Below, piece by piece: positions 27,021-34,060 of a stretch of 64,000 nt of DNA. The notes beneath the pieces are model-generated. The model saw nothing but the letters and a program-made list of their open reading frames with translations. It searched no databases and was not told the origin of the DNA. A program made the position numbers and the translations under genes. Within the stretch, counting starts at the first letter, position 1, and the number at the start of each line of letters is the position of its first letter. The stretch covers positions 173,716 through 237,715 of the forward strand of contig UPYI01000006.1 of assembly GCA_900538555.1 (NCBI GenBank), given 5' to 3'. The stretch is from an uncultured Porphyromonadaceae bacterium (GTDB lineage Bacteria; Bacteroidota; Bacteroidia; Bacteroidales; Barnesiellaceae).

Positions 27021-27414
27021 TGGAGCTGGAGGGGTTCGAACCCTCGTCCAAACGAGGAACTAATGAGCTTTCTACATGCTTATCTTCGCTTCGATTGTAG
27101 GGTATGAACAAGACCGAAGCTACCAATTCATACCTTAGTTCCTAAATTTCGCCGAAAGTCCGGAACTTACGTTCGACTATTTCCGATATTCCTGCACCAC
27201 CGGTTCGACATGCTTCGGAACCACAGCCATCGGGTGATGTCTTGTCTCCGCAACTGTTGCAGAGATTAAGCTAATCTACTGTACTTCAATTAGGCAGCAA
27301 GAGCGTAGTTATTTTCGCCAATTAAATTTTCGATGTCTGAGATTATAGAGCAAGGCAACGACGCTCTGCATGCTTACACACCACTTCTACCCGCTGTCAA
27401 ATCCAGTCAGCCCC
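27021..27414 (-). ncRNA. ssrA: Transfer-messenger RNA (tmRNA)
   Basis: The minus-strand transcript begins GGGGCUGACUGGAUUUGACAG (5' end at 27414) and ends GGUUCGAACCCCUCCAGCUCCA (27021): the tRNA-like acceptor and T arm. Between them the tag frame reads GENNYALAA then stop (about 27318-27290), in the form known for Bacteroidetes tags. It rescues ribosomes stalled on broken mRNA and marks the peptide for proteolysis. The 3' CCA is not encoded right after the discriminator (CAA is), so CCA must be added or trimmed into place. A -7 element TATCTTTG lies at 27501-27494, implying a 5' leader of about 70 nt that is removed. Confidence 0.96.
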
Positions 27415-27493
27415 GTAGTATGACCGTCCTATACATAGTATTATAGTCCGGATTCTGTCGCGACTGCAACGCCTTACTGTCGCAACAGGTTTG

Positions 27494-27501
27494 CAAAGAT
27501 A
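27494..27501 (-). promoter_or_regulatory. -7 element of the tmRNA promoter
   Basis: TATCTTTG on the minus strand, about 80 bp before the mature tmRNA 5' end. The -33 site is a near match (TTCG about 21 bp further up). Confidence 0.5.
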
Positions 27502-27586
27502 GATATTTTTAATCGATTAGCCCGAACTATTCGCATTTTTTTATTTTCAATATCCCAAAATGTCGAAACATCCGGACCGAACGCTA

Positions 27587-28708
27587 TCAGCTTTTCAATA
27601 GCATGATCATCTTTATGGAGAGATCGAAAAAGACGATCTTTGCATTCGCGTTCTGCCGAATATCATTCTCCGCCTCCCCAAGATATTGCATGATCGGCAT
27701 TACATTGCGTTCGTGGATAAAGGGGGCAAAACGCGAAGCAAATGCCGCTTCCTGGTCGTTCATATAGTTCAAATCCGGCTGATGCAGGTTACTGATATAA
27801 TTTTCCCGAATCATCCGCTGCATATACGACAGGAAATGACATGCCCGTTCACGTCCCAAATCGGCAGCTTCTTCACTCCATGCTTTCAAATCCTTGATCT
27901 TTCGTCCATACGCCAAACGCATCACCGACACGAACAGATTGAAAAAAAGTTGCGTATCTTCATCGACCTGCAAATTGGCACATGCCCTCAGGTAATTCCC
28001 GTCGGCGGTATGTGCAATGGCTAATGCCGAATGCGGGTCTATTCCGTATTTACGATGCAACGAATCGGCTATCAACGATGTCGGCAATGCCCTCATCTCT
28101 ACCCGCTGCGTACGCGATTGTATGGTTCCAAGTACACGGTCGGGCGCATCGCTTACCAAAAGGAATACGGTACCGGGATACGGTTCTTCCAATAATTTCA
28201 ACAACTTGTTGGCGCACTCTTCATTCATCCGCTCCGGCATCCATATAATCATGATCTTATATGGCGACTCGTAGCTTTTTAGGCTCATGACACGTAGAAT
28301 CCGTTCACTCTCGGCACTATAAATCATCGCCTGCTTATTCTCTGCCTGAATCGCACGCAACCAGTCATCCAGCCCGAAATAGGTATTGGTCCGGACAAAT
28401 TCATTCCATTCGGGCAAATAGTCCTCGCAATCCCGTTTCTTCTTTTCTTGTTTTACCATCGGGAAAACGAAATGCAGATCGGGATGCGTCATGGCATCGT
28501 ATTGCCGACACGAAGGACATACCCCACAGGAATCGTGTTCTCCCCTATTCGTACAATGGATATAACGTGCATACGCCAATGCCATCGGGAATTTTCCGAT
28601 ACCTTCCGGACCGCAAAACAATTGGGCATGAGCGATCTGTCCGCTACGTACCGAATGAATCAACCGACGCTTTACATCCTCCTGTCCGATAATATCTTTA
28701 AAATACAT
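27587..28708 (-). CDS. holB: DNA polymerase III subunit delta' (clamp-loader ATPase fold)
   Basis: A protein of 373 residues. It starts YFKDIIGQEDVKRRLIHSV, has the P-loop GPEGIGK at 33-39, a four-cysteine zinc site (C52, C61, C64, C67), and the clamp-loader core ending in ANKLLKLLEEPYPGTVFLLVSD and TIQSRTQRVEMRAL. It forms part of the loader that places the beta clamp on DNA. It is longer than the E. coli protein because of a C-terminal helical part, as in other Bacteroidetes. Two exact promoter copies within tandem repeats lie 100-220 bp upstream, so this essential gene is driven by repeat-borne promoters. Confidence 0.93.
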   Translation of the reverse strand: MYFKDIIGQEDVKRRLIHSVRSGQIAHAQLFCGPEGIGKFPMALAYARYIHCTNRGEHDSCGVCPSCRQYDAMTHPDLHFVFPMVKQEKKKRDCEDYLPEWNEFVRTNTYFGLDDWLRAIQAENKQAMIYSAESERILRVMSLKSYESPYKIMIIWMPERMNEECANKLLKLLEEPYPGTVFLLVSDAPDRVLGTIQSRTQRVEMRALPTSLIADSLHRKYGIDPHSALAIAHTADGNYLRACANLQVDEDTQLFFNLFVSVMRLAYGRKIKDLKAWSEEAADLGRERACHFLSYMQRMIRENYISNLHQPDLNYMNDQEAAFASRFAPFIHERNVMPIMQYLGEAENDIRQNANAKIVFFDLSIKMIMLLKS

Positions 28709-28805
28709 ACTCTTTTCCTTTCATATAACCCGAAGGTTTCTTTCAGAAACCTTTACATGGCTGCAATGTCAAATTCAGTTTCCTCGTACCCGATTTATAT
28801 ACACA

Positions 28806-28837
28806 CAAATATAGCGAAAGGCGAGAGCAGAGACAAA
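28806..28837 (-). promoter_or_regulatory. Promoter (holB-proximal repeat copy)
   Basis: TTTG (28837-28834), 20-bp spacer, TATATTTG (28813-28806). Predicted start near 28799, about 90 bp before holB. Confidence 0.75.
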
Positions 28838-28891
28838 AGGGAAAATGATATTTTCACAAATAGTCTATGCCGAGCCGCATCCTATATTCTA

Positions 28892-28923
28892 CAAATATAG
28901 CGAAAGGCGAGAGCAGAGACAAA
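28892..28923 (-). promoter_or_regulatory. Promoter (second tandem repeat copy before holB)
   Basis: TTTG (28923-28920), 20-bp spacer, TATATTTG (28899-28892), exactly 86 bp upstream of the first copy. Confidence 0.7.
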
Positions 28924-29135
28924 GGGGGAAATGATATTTTCACAAATGGTCTATGCCGAGCCGCATCCTATATTCTACAAATGTAGAAAAATTTTATCAT
29001 TCCCAATGTACCGGAATGAACAAACAGAACGCCAATCGCACCTATTAATCCATCTTAACCGCGCCAAGATGTTAAAAAATCAAAATGCAAAGCATTTTTA
29101 TGACGAATAATTATGTTTAATAACACAAATCGCCT

Positions 29136-29217
29136 TATATTTGTACTGTGTTTTTCATGGTATTAGATTTAAGGTTAATGAGAGATTGGTTGTCGTGATG
29201 ACAATCAATTTTTTTTG
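29136..29217 (+). ncRNA. Short terminated RNA or transcription attenuator leader
   Basis: A -7 element TATATTTG (29136-29143; -33 site only TATG) should start RNA near 29150. About 35 nt later a hairpin ATTGGTTGTC-GTGAT-GACAATCAAT (29185-29209) is followed at once by eight T residues, a textbook terminator. The product would be about 67 nt. It may be an independent small RNA, or a leader that controls read-through into the small acidic protein gene at 29398. No open frame with a plausible start is inside it. Confidence 0.55.
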
Positions 29218-29342
29218 TATATACTCTTCCCCTATTTCTCCGGAAAAACAAACTATACACCGCCGCATTCGTCCGGAAATACTCCGATAATTTTAGCATA
29301 CATTAATTTTAGTGTGCAATATTTACGCACACATCCGGGTTA

Positions 29343-29358
29343 ATTTCACCGGTGAAAT
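29343..29358. promoter_or_regulatory. 16-bp perfect palindrome upstream of 29398
   Basis: ATTTCACCGGTGAAAT, 39 bp before the start codon; the size and symmetry fit an operator for a dimeric repressor. A second dyad, GTGTGC...GCACAC, lies about 10 bp before it (near 29314-29334). No regulator gene adjoins, so the binding protein is unknown. Confidence 0.4.
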
Positions 29359-29397
29359 ATAAAAAGCCATTGTTAAACACAAATAAAATCCAAAGTT

Positions 29398-29700
29398 ATG
29401 TCATTCTGGAAATTCTTGGGCGAGTTCGCCGTATTCAGCCTCGTATGCGATTTATTTTCGAAAGGAAGCAAACCCCATCCCACTTCTACGCCAACTCCAT
29501 ATCAATACGACCCTGAACGGGAAACCGAATATGAAGAGCGGATAACCGACCTGCAAGAGCAAATCGAAGACTTGAAATGTCGTCTCGACGATTTCGATCC
29601 GAATTACGATGATTACGATGAACTGCAAGATGAACTCGAATGCCTACAAGACGACCTTGACGATCTCGAATTCGACCACGATTTCGACGATGAATGGTAG
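29398..29700 (+). CDS. Small acidic coiled-coil protein, function unknown
   Basis: A protein of 100 residues that I do not recognise. A hydrophobic N-terminal segment (about 3-20, FWKFLGEFAVFSLVCDLFSK) could anchor it in a membrane or act as an amphipathic helix. A Pro/Thr-rich linker (26-36) leads to a strongly acidic heptad-like helix (about 40-97: ERITDLQEQIEDLKCRLDDF, then LQDELECLQDDLDDLEF) ending EW. The pattern suggests a short oligomerising coiled coil. It is preceded by a 16-bp palindrome and a terminated leader, and followed by a terminator at 29773, so it seems to be a real, regulated single gene. Confidence 0.7.
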   Translation: MSFWKFLGEFAVFSLVCDLFSKGSKPHPTSTPTPYQYDPERETEYEERITDLQEQIEDLKCRLDDFDPNYDDYDELQDELECLQDDLDDLEFDHDFDDEW

Positions 29701-29772
29701 CACGAAAAAAGTTTGCAATAAATATTCTATTGCAACAAAAAAACATATCAACGAAAAGAGAAGAAAACAACA

Positions 29773-29794
29773 AGCCCGCGATCTTGCGCGGGCT
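29773..29794. terminator. Terminator hairpin between convergent genes
   Basis: AGCCCGCG-ATCTTG-CGCGGGCT, an 8-bp GC-rich stem between the stop of the acidic protein gene and the stop of the convergent IbrB-like gene. T-tracts are weak on both sides. Confidence 0.55.
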
Positions 29795-29827
29795 ATGTGT
29801 GAGAAAAAGCACATAAAGAAGATCGGT

Positions 29828-30352
29828 CTAAAAGAACCGATGATCGGTCGGGATACTGAAATCCTGATCTGCAAATAATTCCGCCAATCCGGAAATCTGT
29901 TTCAGCCGTAGAAGTTCATCTTTATCCATACCGATATTCTTCATGATCCACTCATCGGTCATACCGGCTTTCGTAAGTTCCGCCACGATATTGCTCATCA
30001 ACTCGACATTGTGCGTACCACGCGCCCTATTGTGTCGTATGGTCGATGCCATTCGGTTCGACAAATCCTTATCGATTACAGCTACCGGCAGCAAGCCTTT
30101 TTCCCGTTTATATATCCGTTCCGACTTTTTCATAGTCATATAACGATGATAGCCGTCTACAAGTTCATACATGTCTTCTTCGGGGACATAATAACAGACA
30201 CAAGGCATCGTATATCCATCTTCCCAAATGGATGTTTCCAACAGTTTCATTTCCGGAGGAGAAACGATATTGGGATTGTACATATTCGCACGCACTTTCT
30301 CAATCGGAATAGCTCTGACGTTATACACCGGACTTTTGTATTCTTCTTCCAT
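29828..30352 (-). CDS. ParB-like (IbrB-type) protein
   Basis: A protein of 174 residues. The ParB N-terminal fold is seen in VRAIPIEKVRANMYNPNIVSPPEMKLLETSIWEDGY, and the signature DGYHRYM (about 66-72) stands in the place of the ParB GERR box; a helix-turn-helix-like part follows (about 115-160). In E. coli ParB-like IbrB is encoded with PAPS-reductase-like IbrA, and the pair switches on prophage surface genes. Here the IbrA-like gene is 9 bp upstream on the same strand. It may bind a nucleotide through the ParB pocket; the biochemical role is not known to me. It is the last gene of a three-gene unit. Confidence 0.75.
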   Translation of the reverse strand: MEEEYKSPVYNVRAIPIEKVRANMYNPNIVSPPEMKLLETSIWEDGYTMPCVCYYVPEEDMYELVDGYHRYMTMKKSERIYKREKGLLPVAVIDKDLSNRMASTIRHNRARGTHNVELMSNIVAELTKAGMTDEWIMKNIGMDKDELLRLKQISGLAELFADQDFSIPTDHRFF

Positions 30353-30361
30353 AGATGTCGA

Positions 30362-31663
30362 TCATTTAAATTGTTCCATAATGCGTTTCACCCGCTCCCT
30401 GTATTCTTTTGTCAGGGAGAATCCCATATATTTACAAGCGTGATCGTTTTTCAGGATACATATACAGATCCGTTTAAAAGTAGGCAAGTCCTTAAATTCG
30501 GCAATGTCGATGTCGTCCTGATACTCCATACGAACCGGCTTTTTCGTAGTCTTATAGTTACTCTTCTCGCCTACCGTTATTTCTATTCCGGCTTTTTTCA
30601 GTTTCTCAATAGTCTCATCCGACAGGCAGCCACCTTTTTCGCGCCAGAAATTCATACTGGTCGATAATTTTTGCTGATAATTCAGCCGTGTTTTTTCGGG
30701 CAACGTAGACAAAAGGAAATGCATATAGCTTTCCCATGTAAATCCTTCGGGCAACTGGATATAATGCCCCGCCGCAGAGGTATTGTTATATATCCCCGAG
30801 AAATTGACACCGTTTACCCGATTGATCATTTTCCCCCACATATTCGGATCTATAACCCGATAGAGCCATAAACTCGATTTGGCAGAAGTGATAAACGGAC
30901 TCGCCACACGTTGCCGGTCCAAAGGAACACCGGCTTTATAAAACAGATCATACAAATGATTGTAATCCCAATGGAACTTTCCGTTTGCCACCCATATATC
31001 GGTAGTAAGCCAATCGAATATCGGATAAGCATTGTAGATGTCGTGACCGATTTTCCGGGTCCACCGTTGCCGACGATAGTTTCGCAGATTATCGCCTGCG
31101 GTATGAATCGCACGCCAACGGTTCAGGCTTTCCTGTGTACGAATACCTATCAGGCAACAAGTCCGTATCGCTTTTTTCTGTTCGTGCAACCATAGGGCAA
31201 ACTGCGACTGGAAGTCGTAATCCCACATATCCTCGTTGAAGAACGGAAAGTCTTTTTTCGTGTAACATTTTTCAGGAAGCGGGCGCACCCACAAATCCCG
31301 GTCGGCTTCCGACCACGGACGCCAATAGGTCTGAAACATCGACGTGCAGGTTGTCACCTTGAACGGAACGCAAATACGATACACATCCAGTACATCGGCA
31401 TTATCGGCGAAGATCCGATCGACAAAGCGGGTCGTTTCGTCATACTGTACTTCATAATCCATGTGGAATACGCACAACTTACGCGGCAGATTGTTCTTCC
31501 GAATGTAATCGATACATAGATTCAACAATACACCGCTATCCTTTCCGCCAGAAAAGGAAACGCAAACATTATCGAATTCAGAAAAAATCATATCGAGCCG
31601 ATCGCATATCAGCTCATAAACATTTTTCCCCTTTTTCATTCTCCCCATATTCCATCTTGGCAT
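30362..31663 (-). CDS. PAPS-reductase-like (IbrA-type, DUF3440) protein
   Basis: A protein of up to 433 residues. The ATP-pyrophosphatase loop SGGKDS is at 38-43, in the PAPS reductase / adenine-nucleotide hydrolase superfamily; the downstream part RTCCLIGIRTQESLNRWRAI, YPIFDWLTTDIW and RVASPF matches the DUF3440 (IbrA) layout. Related enzymes activate or transfer sulfur, for example DndC in DNA phosphorothioation and tRNA thiolases, but this subfamily has no assigned reaction that I know of. The ATG at 31663 overlaps the upstream GNAT gene by 50 nt; in-frame ATGs at 31648 and 31639 shorten the overlap, so the start is uncertain. The operon order is GNAT, IbrA-like, IbrB-like. Confidence 0.82.
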   Translation of the reverse strand: MPRWNMGRMKKGKNVYELICDRLDMIFSEFDNVCVSFSGGKDSGVLLNLCIDYIRKNNLPRKLCVFHMDYEVQYDETTRFVDRIFADNADVLDVYRICVPFKVTTCTSMFQTYWRPWSEADRDLWVRPLPEKCYTKKDFPFFNEDMWDYDFQSQFALWLHEQKKAIRTCCLIGIRTQESLNRWRAIHTAGDNLRNYRRQRWTRKIGHDIYNAYPIFDWLTTDIWVANGKFHWDYNHLYDLFYKAGVPLDRQRVASPFITSAKSSLWLYRVIDPNMWGKMINRVNGVNFSGIYNNTSAAGHYIQLPEGFTWESYMHFLLSTLPEKTRLNYQQKLSTSMNFWREKGGCLSDETIEKLKKAGIEITVGEKSNYKTTKKPVRMEYQDDIDIAEFKDLPTFKRICICILKNDHACKYMGFSLTKEYRERVKRIMEQFK

Positions 31664-32030
31664 ATTTTTTCCACATCCTTATGGTATGAAAACCCTCTTT
31701 CTCAAATACTGGGATATGTTTGGTTTGCGTAACCGACAACAAAGCACGGTCTGATCCGAACAGGCGGACAGTCTCTTGCAAAAGAGCCGAAAGTATTTCG
31801 GAATCATTGCCGGACACATAATAATTGTTCACAATCGCTTGTTCGTCTTTTACTTCTATCGGTACAAATCCCTGAACGGTATTGTCGTCGATCGCCAATA
31901 ACCAAACATGTCGTCGTGAAGTTTTATACGGATAATTGTTGTTTTCTCGTAATACCGGCGCACTCATCACCAACGGCGCCACCAGTTCATATAAGCGGGC
32001 ATCCTGTCCTGCCAATCTTATTATTTTCAT
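31614..32030 (-). CDS. GNAT-family N-acetyltransferase
   Basis: A protein of 138 residues from the ATG at 32030 (MKIIRLAGQD); the upstream extension is AT-rich leader. A GNAT fold is suggested by WLLAIDDNTVQGFVPIEV (central strands), NNYYVSGNDSEILSALLQETVRLFG and the C-terminal motif IPVFEKEGFHTIRMWKKYAKMEY. The acetyl-CoA loop (Q/RxxGxG/A) is poorly conserved, so it may be a diverged member. Its end overlaps the IbrA-like gene, so the two are translationally coupled, and it is the first gene of the unit. A -7 element TATATTTG lies at 32089-32082. Confidence 0.7.
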   Translation of the reverse strand: MKIIRLAGQDARLYELVAPLVMSAPVLRENNNYPYKTSRRHVWLLAIDDNTVQGFVPIEVKDEQAIVNNYYVSGNDSEILSALLQETVRLFGSDRALLSVTQTKHIPVFEKEGFHTIRMWKKYAKMEYGENEKGEKCL

Positions 32031-32081
32031 GAAATCTCCGGTCTGATTTAATTCTCTAACACTTTTATATTTCAGCCGAAG

Positions 32082-32089
32082 CAAATATA
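32082..32089 (-). promoter_or_regulatory. -7 element before the GNAT-IbrA-IbrB operon
   Basis: TATATTTG on the minus strand, 51 bp before the GNAT start. No TTTG at the expected -33 spacing; the region is A/T-only, so the promoter may be weak or need an activator. Confidence 0.45.
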
Positions 32090-32214
32090 CATCTTGTTAA
32101 GAAAATATTTATTAAAAAGTATAATAATAAAAAGAAAAATTTATTATACATTTAAATAAAATACCCTAAAATAAGCTATGGGAAAAGACTTTTATAGAAA
32201 TCCTATATACGGTA

Positions 32215-33951
32215 TCAGATATTTCTTAAAAATGTTTCAAGCGATTCTTTACCGGCGATATTCAGTTTCTGCCTCAGCCGATAACGGTTCTTTTTTATGC
32301 TATCGGGTTGCAACGAAAGCATTTGTGCAATCTGCTTGTTTTCCATACCGGTACGGATGTACGCACACAAACGCAGCTCGCCCTCGGTCACAGACGGCGC
32401 AAGCGCTTTCAACCTGACAAAGAAATCGGGATGCACTTTCACGAACTGCATCTTGAAAAACTCCCATTCGTCGTTCATCCCCAGATGCACCTTAATATTA
32501 TTACCGATCTGTGCCGCCGTTCCCGGGTGAATCATACCTTGTTCTTTCGCCCGTTCTATTTCGTCGGCAAGCGATTTAAGCACTTGATTCTTTTCCATGA
32601 TAATCAAAGAATTGGAAGCCAATTCCCGATCCTTCGATGCCAGATCGGATTTAAACCGGTTCTTCTGCAAAGTCTCATTTTCCAAACGCATCGACAGATC
32701 CTTATTTTCCAATTCCTTCAACTGCTTCTTCATCTTTTCGTCGCGTTGTCTTTTCCAAAAGATATAACAGATGAATACAGCGATGAATACGACAAGAGCG
32801 CAAACAAAAAGAGTAAGAATCAACCGGAATCGCGCCCGTTCCTCTGCCTGCCGCAATTCCAATTCATGTTTCTCGATCGATGCACGGCTTTCGATCCGGG
32901 CTATTTCCACCCAGTTATTCACCCGGTTCAACGAATCGCGTACCTGTTCATACCGATTCAAATAAAGATATGCACTATCCACCTCATGTATCGCAAAGAA
33001 GCTCTCAGCCATATATTTCTGCACCGGAACCAGAATATCGATATACCTTTCGTCTGCCCTCCTGCACGCTTTCCGATAATAATAAAGGGCGCTGTCGGGC
33101 ATATTTACAGTCCGATAATAATTGCCCATAAAACATTCCGACTGCATCAATAAACCTTTGTTGGCAAACGGAATCGCCAACCGATAAGCCTCCGATATAT
33201 ACCGGTCGTCTTCAAACAGACCGTGTTCCGTCAGCGACAGCAAGGTCGTGATATAAAAAGCGGTATCCTTTATACAGGCGGTATTGTGCAACAATTCGGT
33301 CAATATCTCGTCTGCCTCATCTTTCTCTTCCATCAGGTACAGTACATTCGATAGGTTCAATCTGTTTTTCGCCCGATAGGTATATTCATTCAAGGCATCG
33401 TAATAAACATCTGCCGCACGCAAATATTCCAACGCCTTGGAATAATCTTTCAGATCGGTCAGAATATTCCCCATATCGATATAGACGTGTGCCAGCATAA
33501 AACGGTCGTTCACTTTGGCATAATAACCCGATACCTCTTTCAAATGCTTGTAGGTCGAAGCCTTCGTATCTTTGCGCAAAACCGTACGCAAATGAAAAAT
33601 CCGCATATAGTCGTAAGGATAATGCACGGTATCGACCCGATGATATGCCTGCTCGATAAGTACGACGGCAGAATCGGGATTATTCTTTTTCAGTTGCGAA
33701 CGGGCATCCCAGAATTGCGACCGCCAACGATATACCGGCTCTTTGTCATGCATGTCGGCAATCGCATACAACTTGTTTATCATCGTATCGCGGCAACATG
33801 CCCCTCCGTCCGAAACGAAGTTCGTTTCCAGCCGGGACACGATCGAATCGAATACCGGATCGATCGGCCGCCAATGCGTCCCGATTCCATCCGCTACCGT
33901 CGAAAACACAACAGAAAAAAACAGGGTAACTATCCAGCAAAATCTTTTCAT
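32215..33951 (-). CDS. Membrane TPR protein with C-terminal HTH (putative one-piece regulator)
   Basis: A protein of 578 residues from ATG 33951 (MKRFCW), which exposes a signal peptide. TPR-like helices fill about 50-375 (for example MLAHVYIDMGNILTDLKDYSKALEYLRAADVYY), a single membrane segment lies near 380-402 (LILTLFVCALVVFIAVFICYIFW), followed by a coiled coil (about 403-480) and a C-terminal helix-turn-helix of LuxR-like shape (LAPSVTEGELRLCAYIRTGMENKQIAQMLSLQPDSIKKNRYRLRQKL). The topology implies a periplasmic sensor joined to a cytoplasmic DNA-binding end. It is divergent from, and may control, the large type IX-secreted protein gene at 34061. A second protein of this kind is encoded at 55948. 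Confidence 0.8.
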   Translation of the reverse strand: MKRFCWIVTLFFSVVFSTVADGIGTHWRPIDPVFDSIVSRLETNFVSDGGACCRDTMINKLYAIADMHDKEPVYRWRSQFWDARSQLKKNNPDSAVVLIEQAYHRVDTVHYPYDYMRIFHLRTVLRKDTKASTYKHLKEVSGYYAKVNDRFMLAHVYIDMGNILTDLKDYSKALEYLRAADVYYDALNEYTYRAKNRLNLSNVLYLMEEKDEADEILTELLHNTACIKDTAFYITTLLSLTEHGLFEDDRYISEAYRLAIPFANKGLLMQSECFMGNYYRTVNMPDSALYYYRKACRRADERYIDILVPVQKYMAESFFAIHEVDSAYLYLNRYEQVRDSLNRVNNWVEIARIESRASIEKHELELRQAEERARFRLILTLFVCALVVFIAVFICYIFWKRQRDEKMKKQLKELENKDLSMRLENETLQKNRFKSDLASKDRELASNSLIIMEKNQVLKSLADEIERAKEQGMIHPGTAAQIGNNIKVHLGMNDEWEFFKMQFVKVHPDFFVRLKALAPSVTEGELRLCAYIRTGMENKQIAQMLSLQPDSIKKNRYRLRQKLNIAGKESLETFLRNI

Positions 33952-34026
33952 AGTGTAAATGTACAAAAAATACCGTTGTCCACCGATTGTCCATACTATT
34001 TTTAAATAATATAATTAATAGATATT

Positions 34027-34034
34027 TATATTTG
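34027..34034 (+). promoter_or_regulatory. -7 element for the large secreted protein gene
   Basis: TATATTTG, 27 bp before the ATG at 34061; the possible GTG start at 34034 lies inside it and is therefore rejected. The -33 site is only TTTA-like. Confidence 0.5.
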
Positions 34035-34060
34035 TGTTGCAAATACTAATATTTTCGAAC

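Larger units (their letters stand above)
28805..28990 (-). repeat. Tandem promoter-bearing repeats, 86-bp period
   Basis: Minus strand. TATATTTG (28813-28806), TATATTTG (28899-28892) and TACATTTG (28985-28978) are spaced exactly 86 bp. The first two are each preceded by TCTGCTCTCGCCTTTCGC and by TTTG at 28837-28834 and 28923-28920, giving a perfect TTTG-N20-TATATTTG. Between promoters lies GGATGCGGCTCGGCATAGAC and an AT-rich imperfect inverted repeat. Related arrays occur at 42720, 43422, 50726 and 54850. Confidence 0.8.

Noticed and set aside
29609..29878. 89-codon frame overlapping the acidic coiled-coil gene and the IbrB-like gene end
   Set aside because: Runs through another gene in a different frame and across a terminator hairpin; low-complexity Asn/Ser/Thr start.
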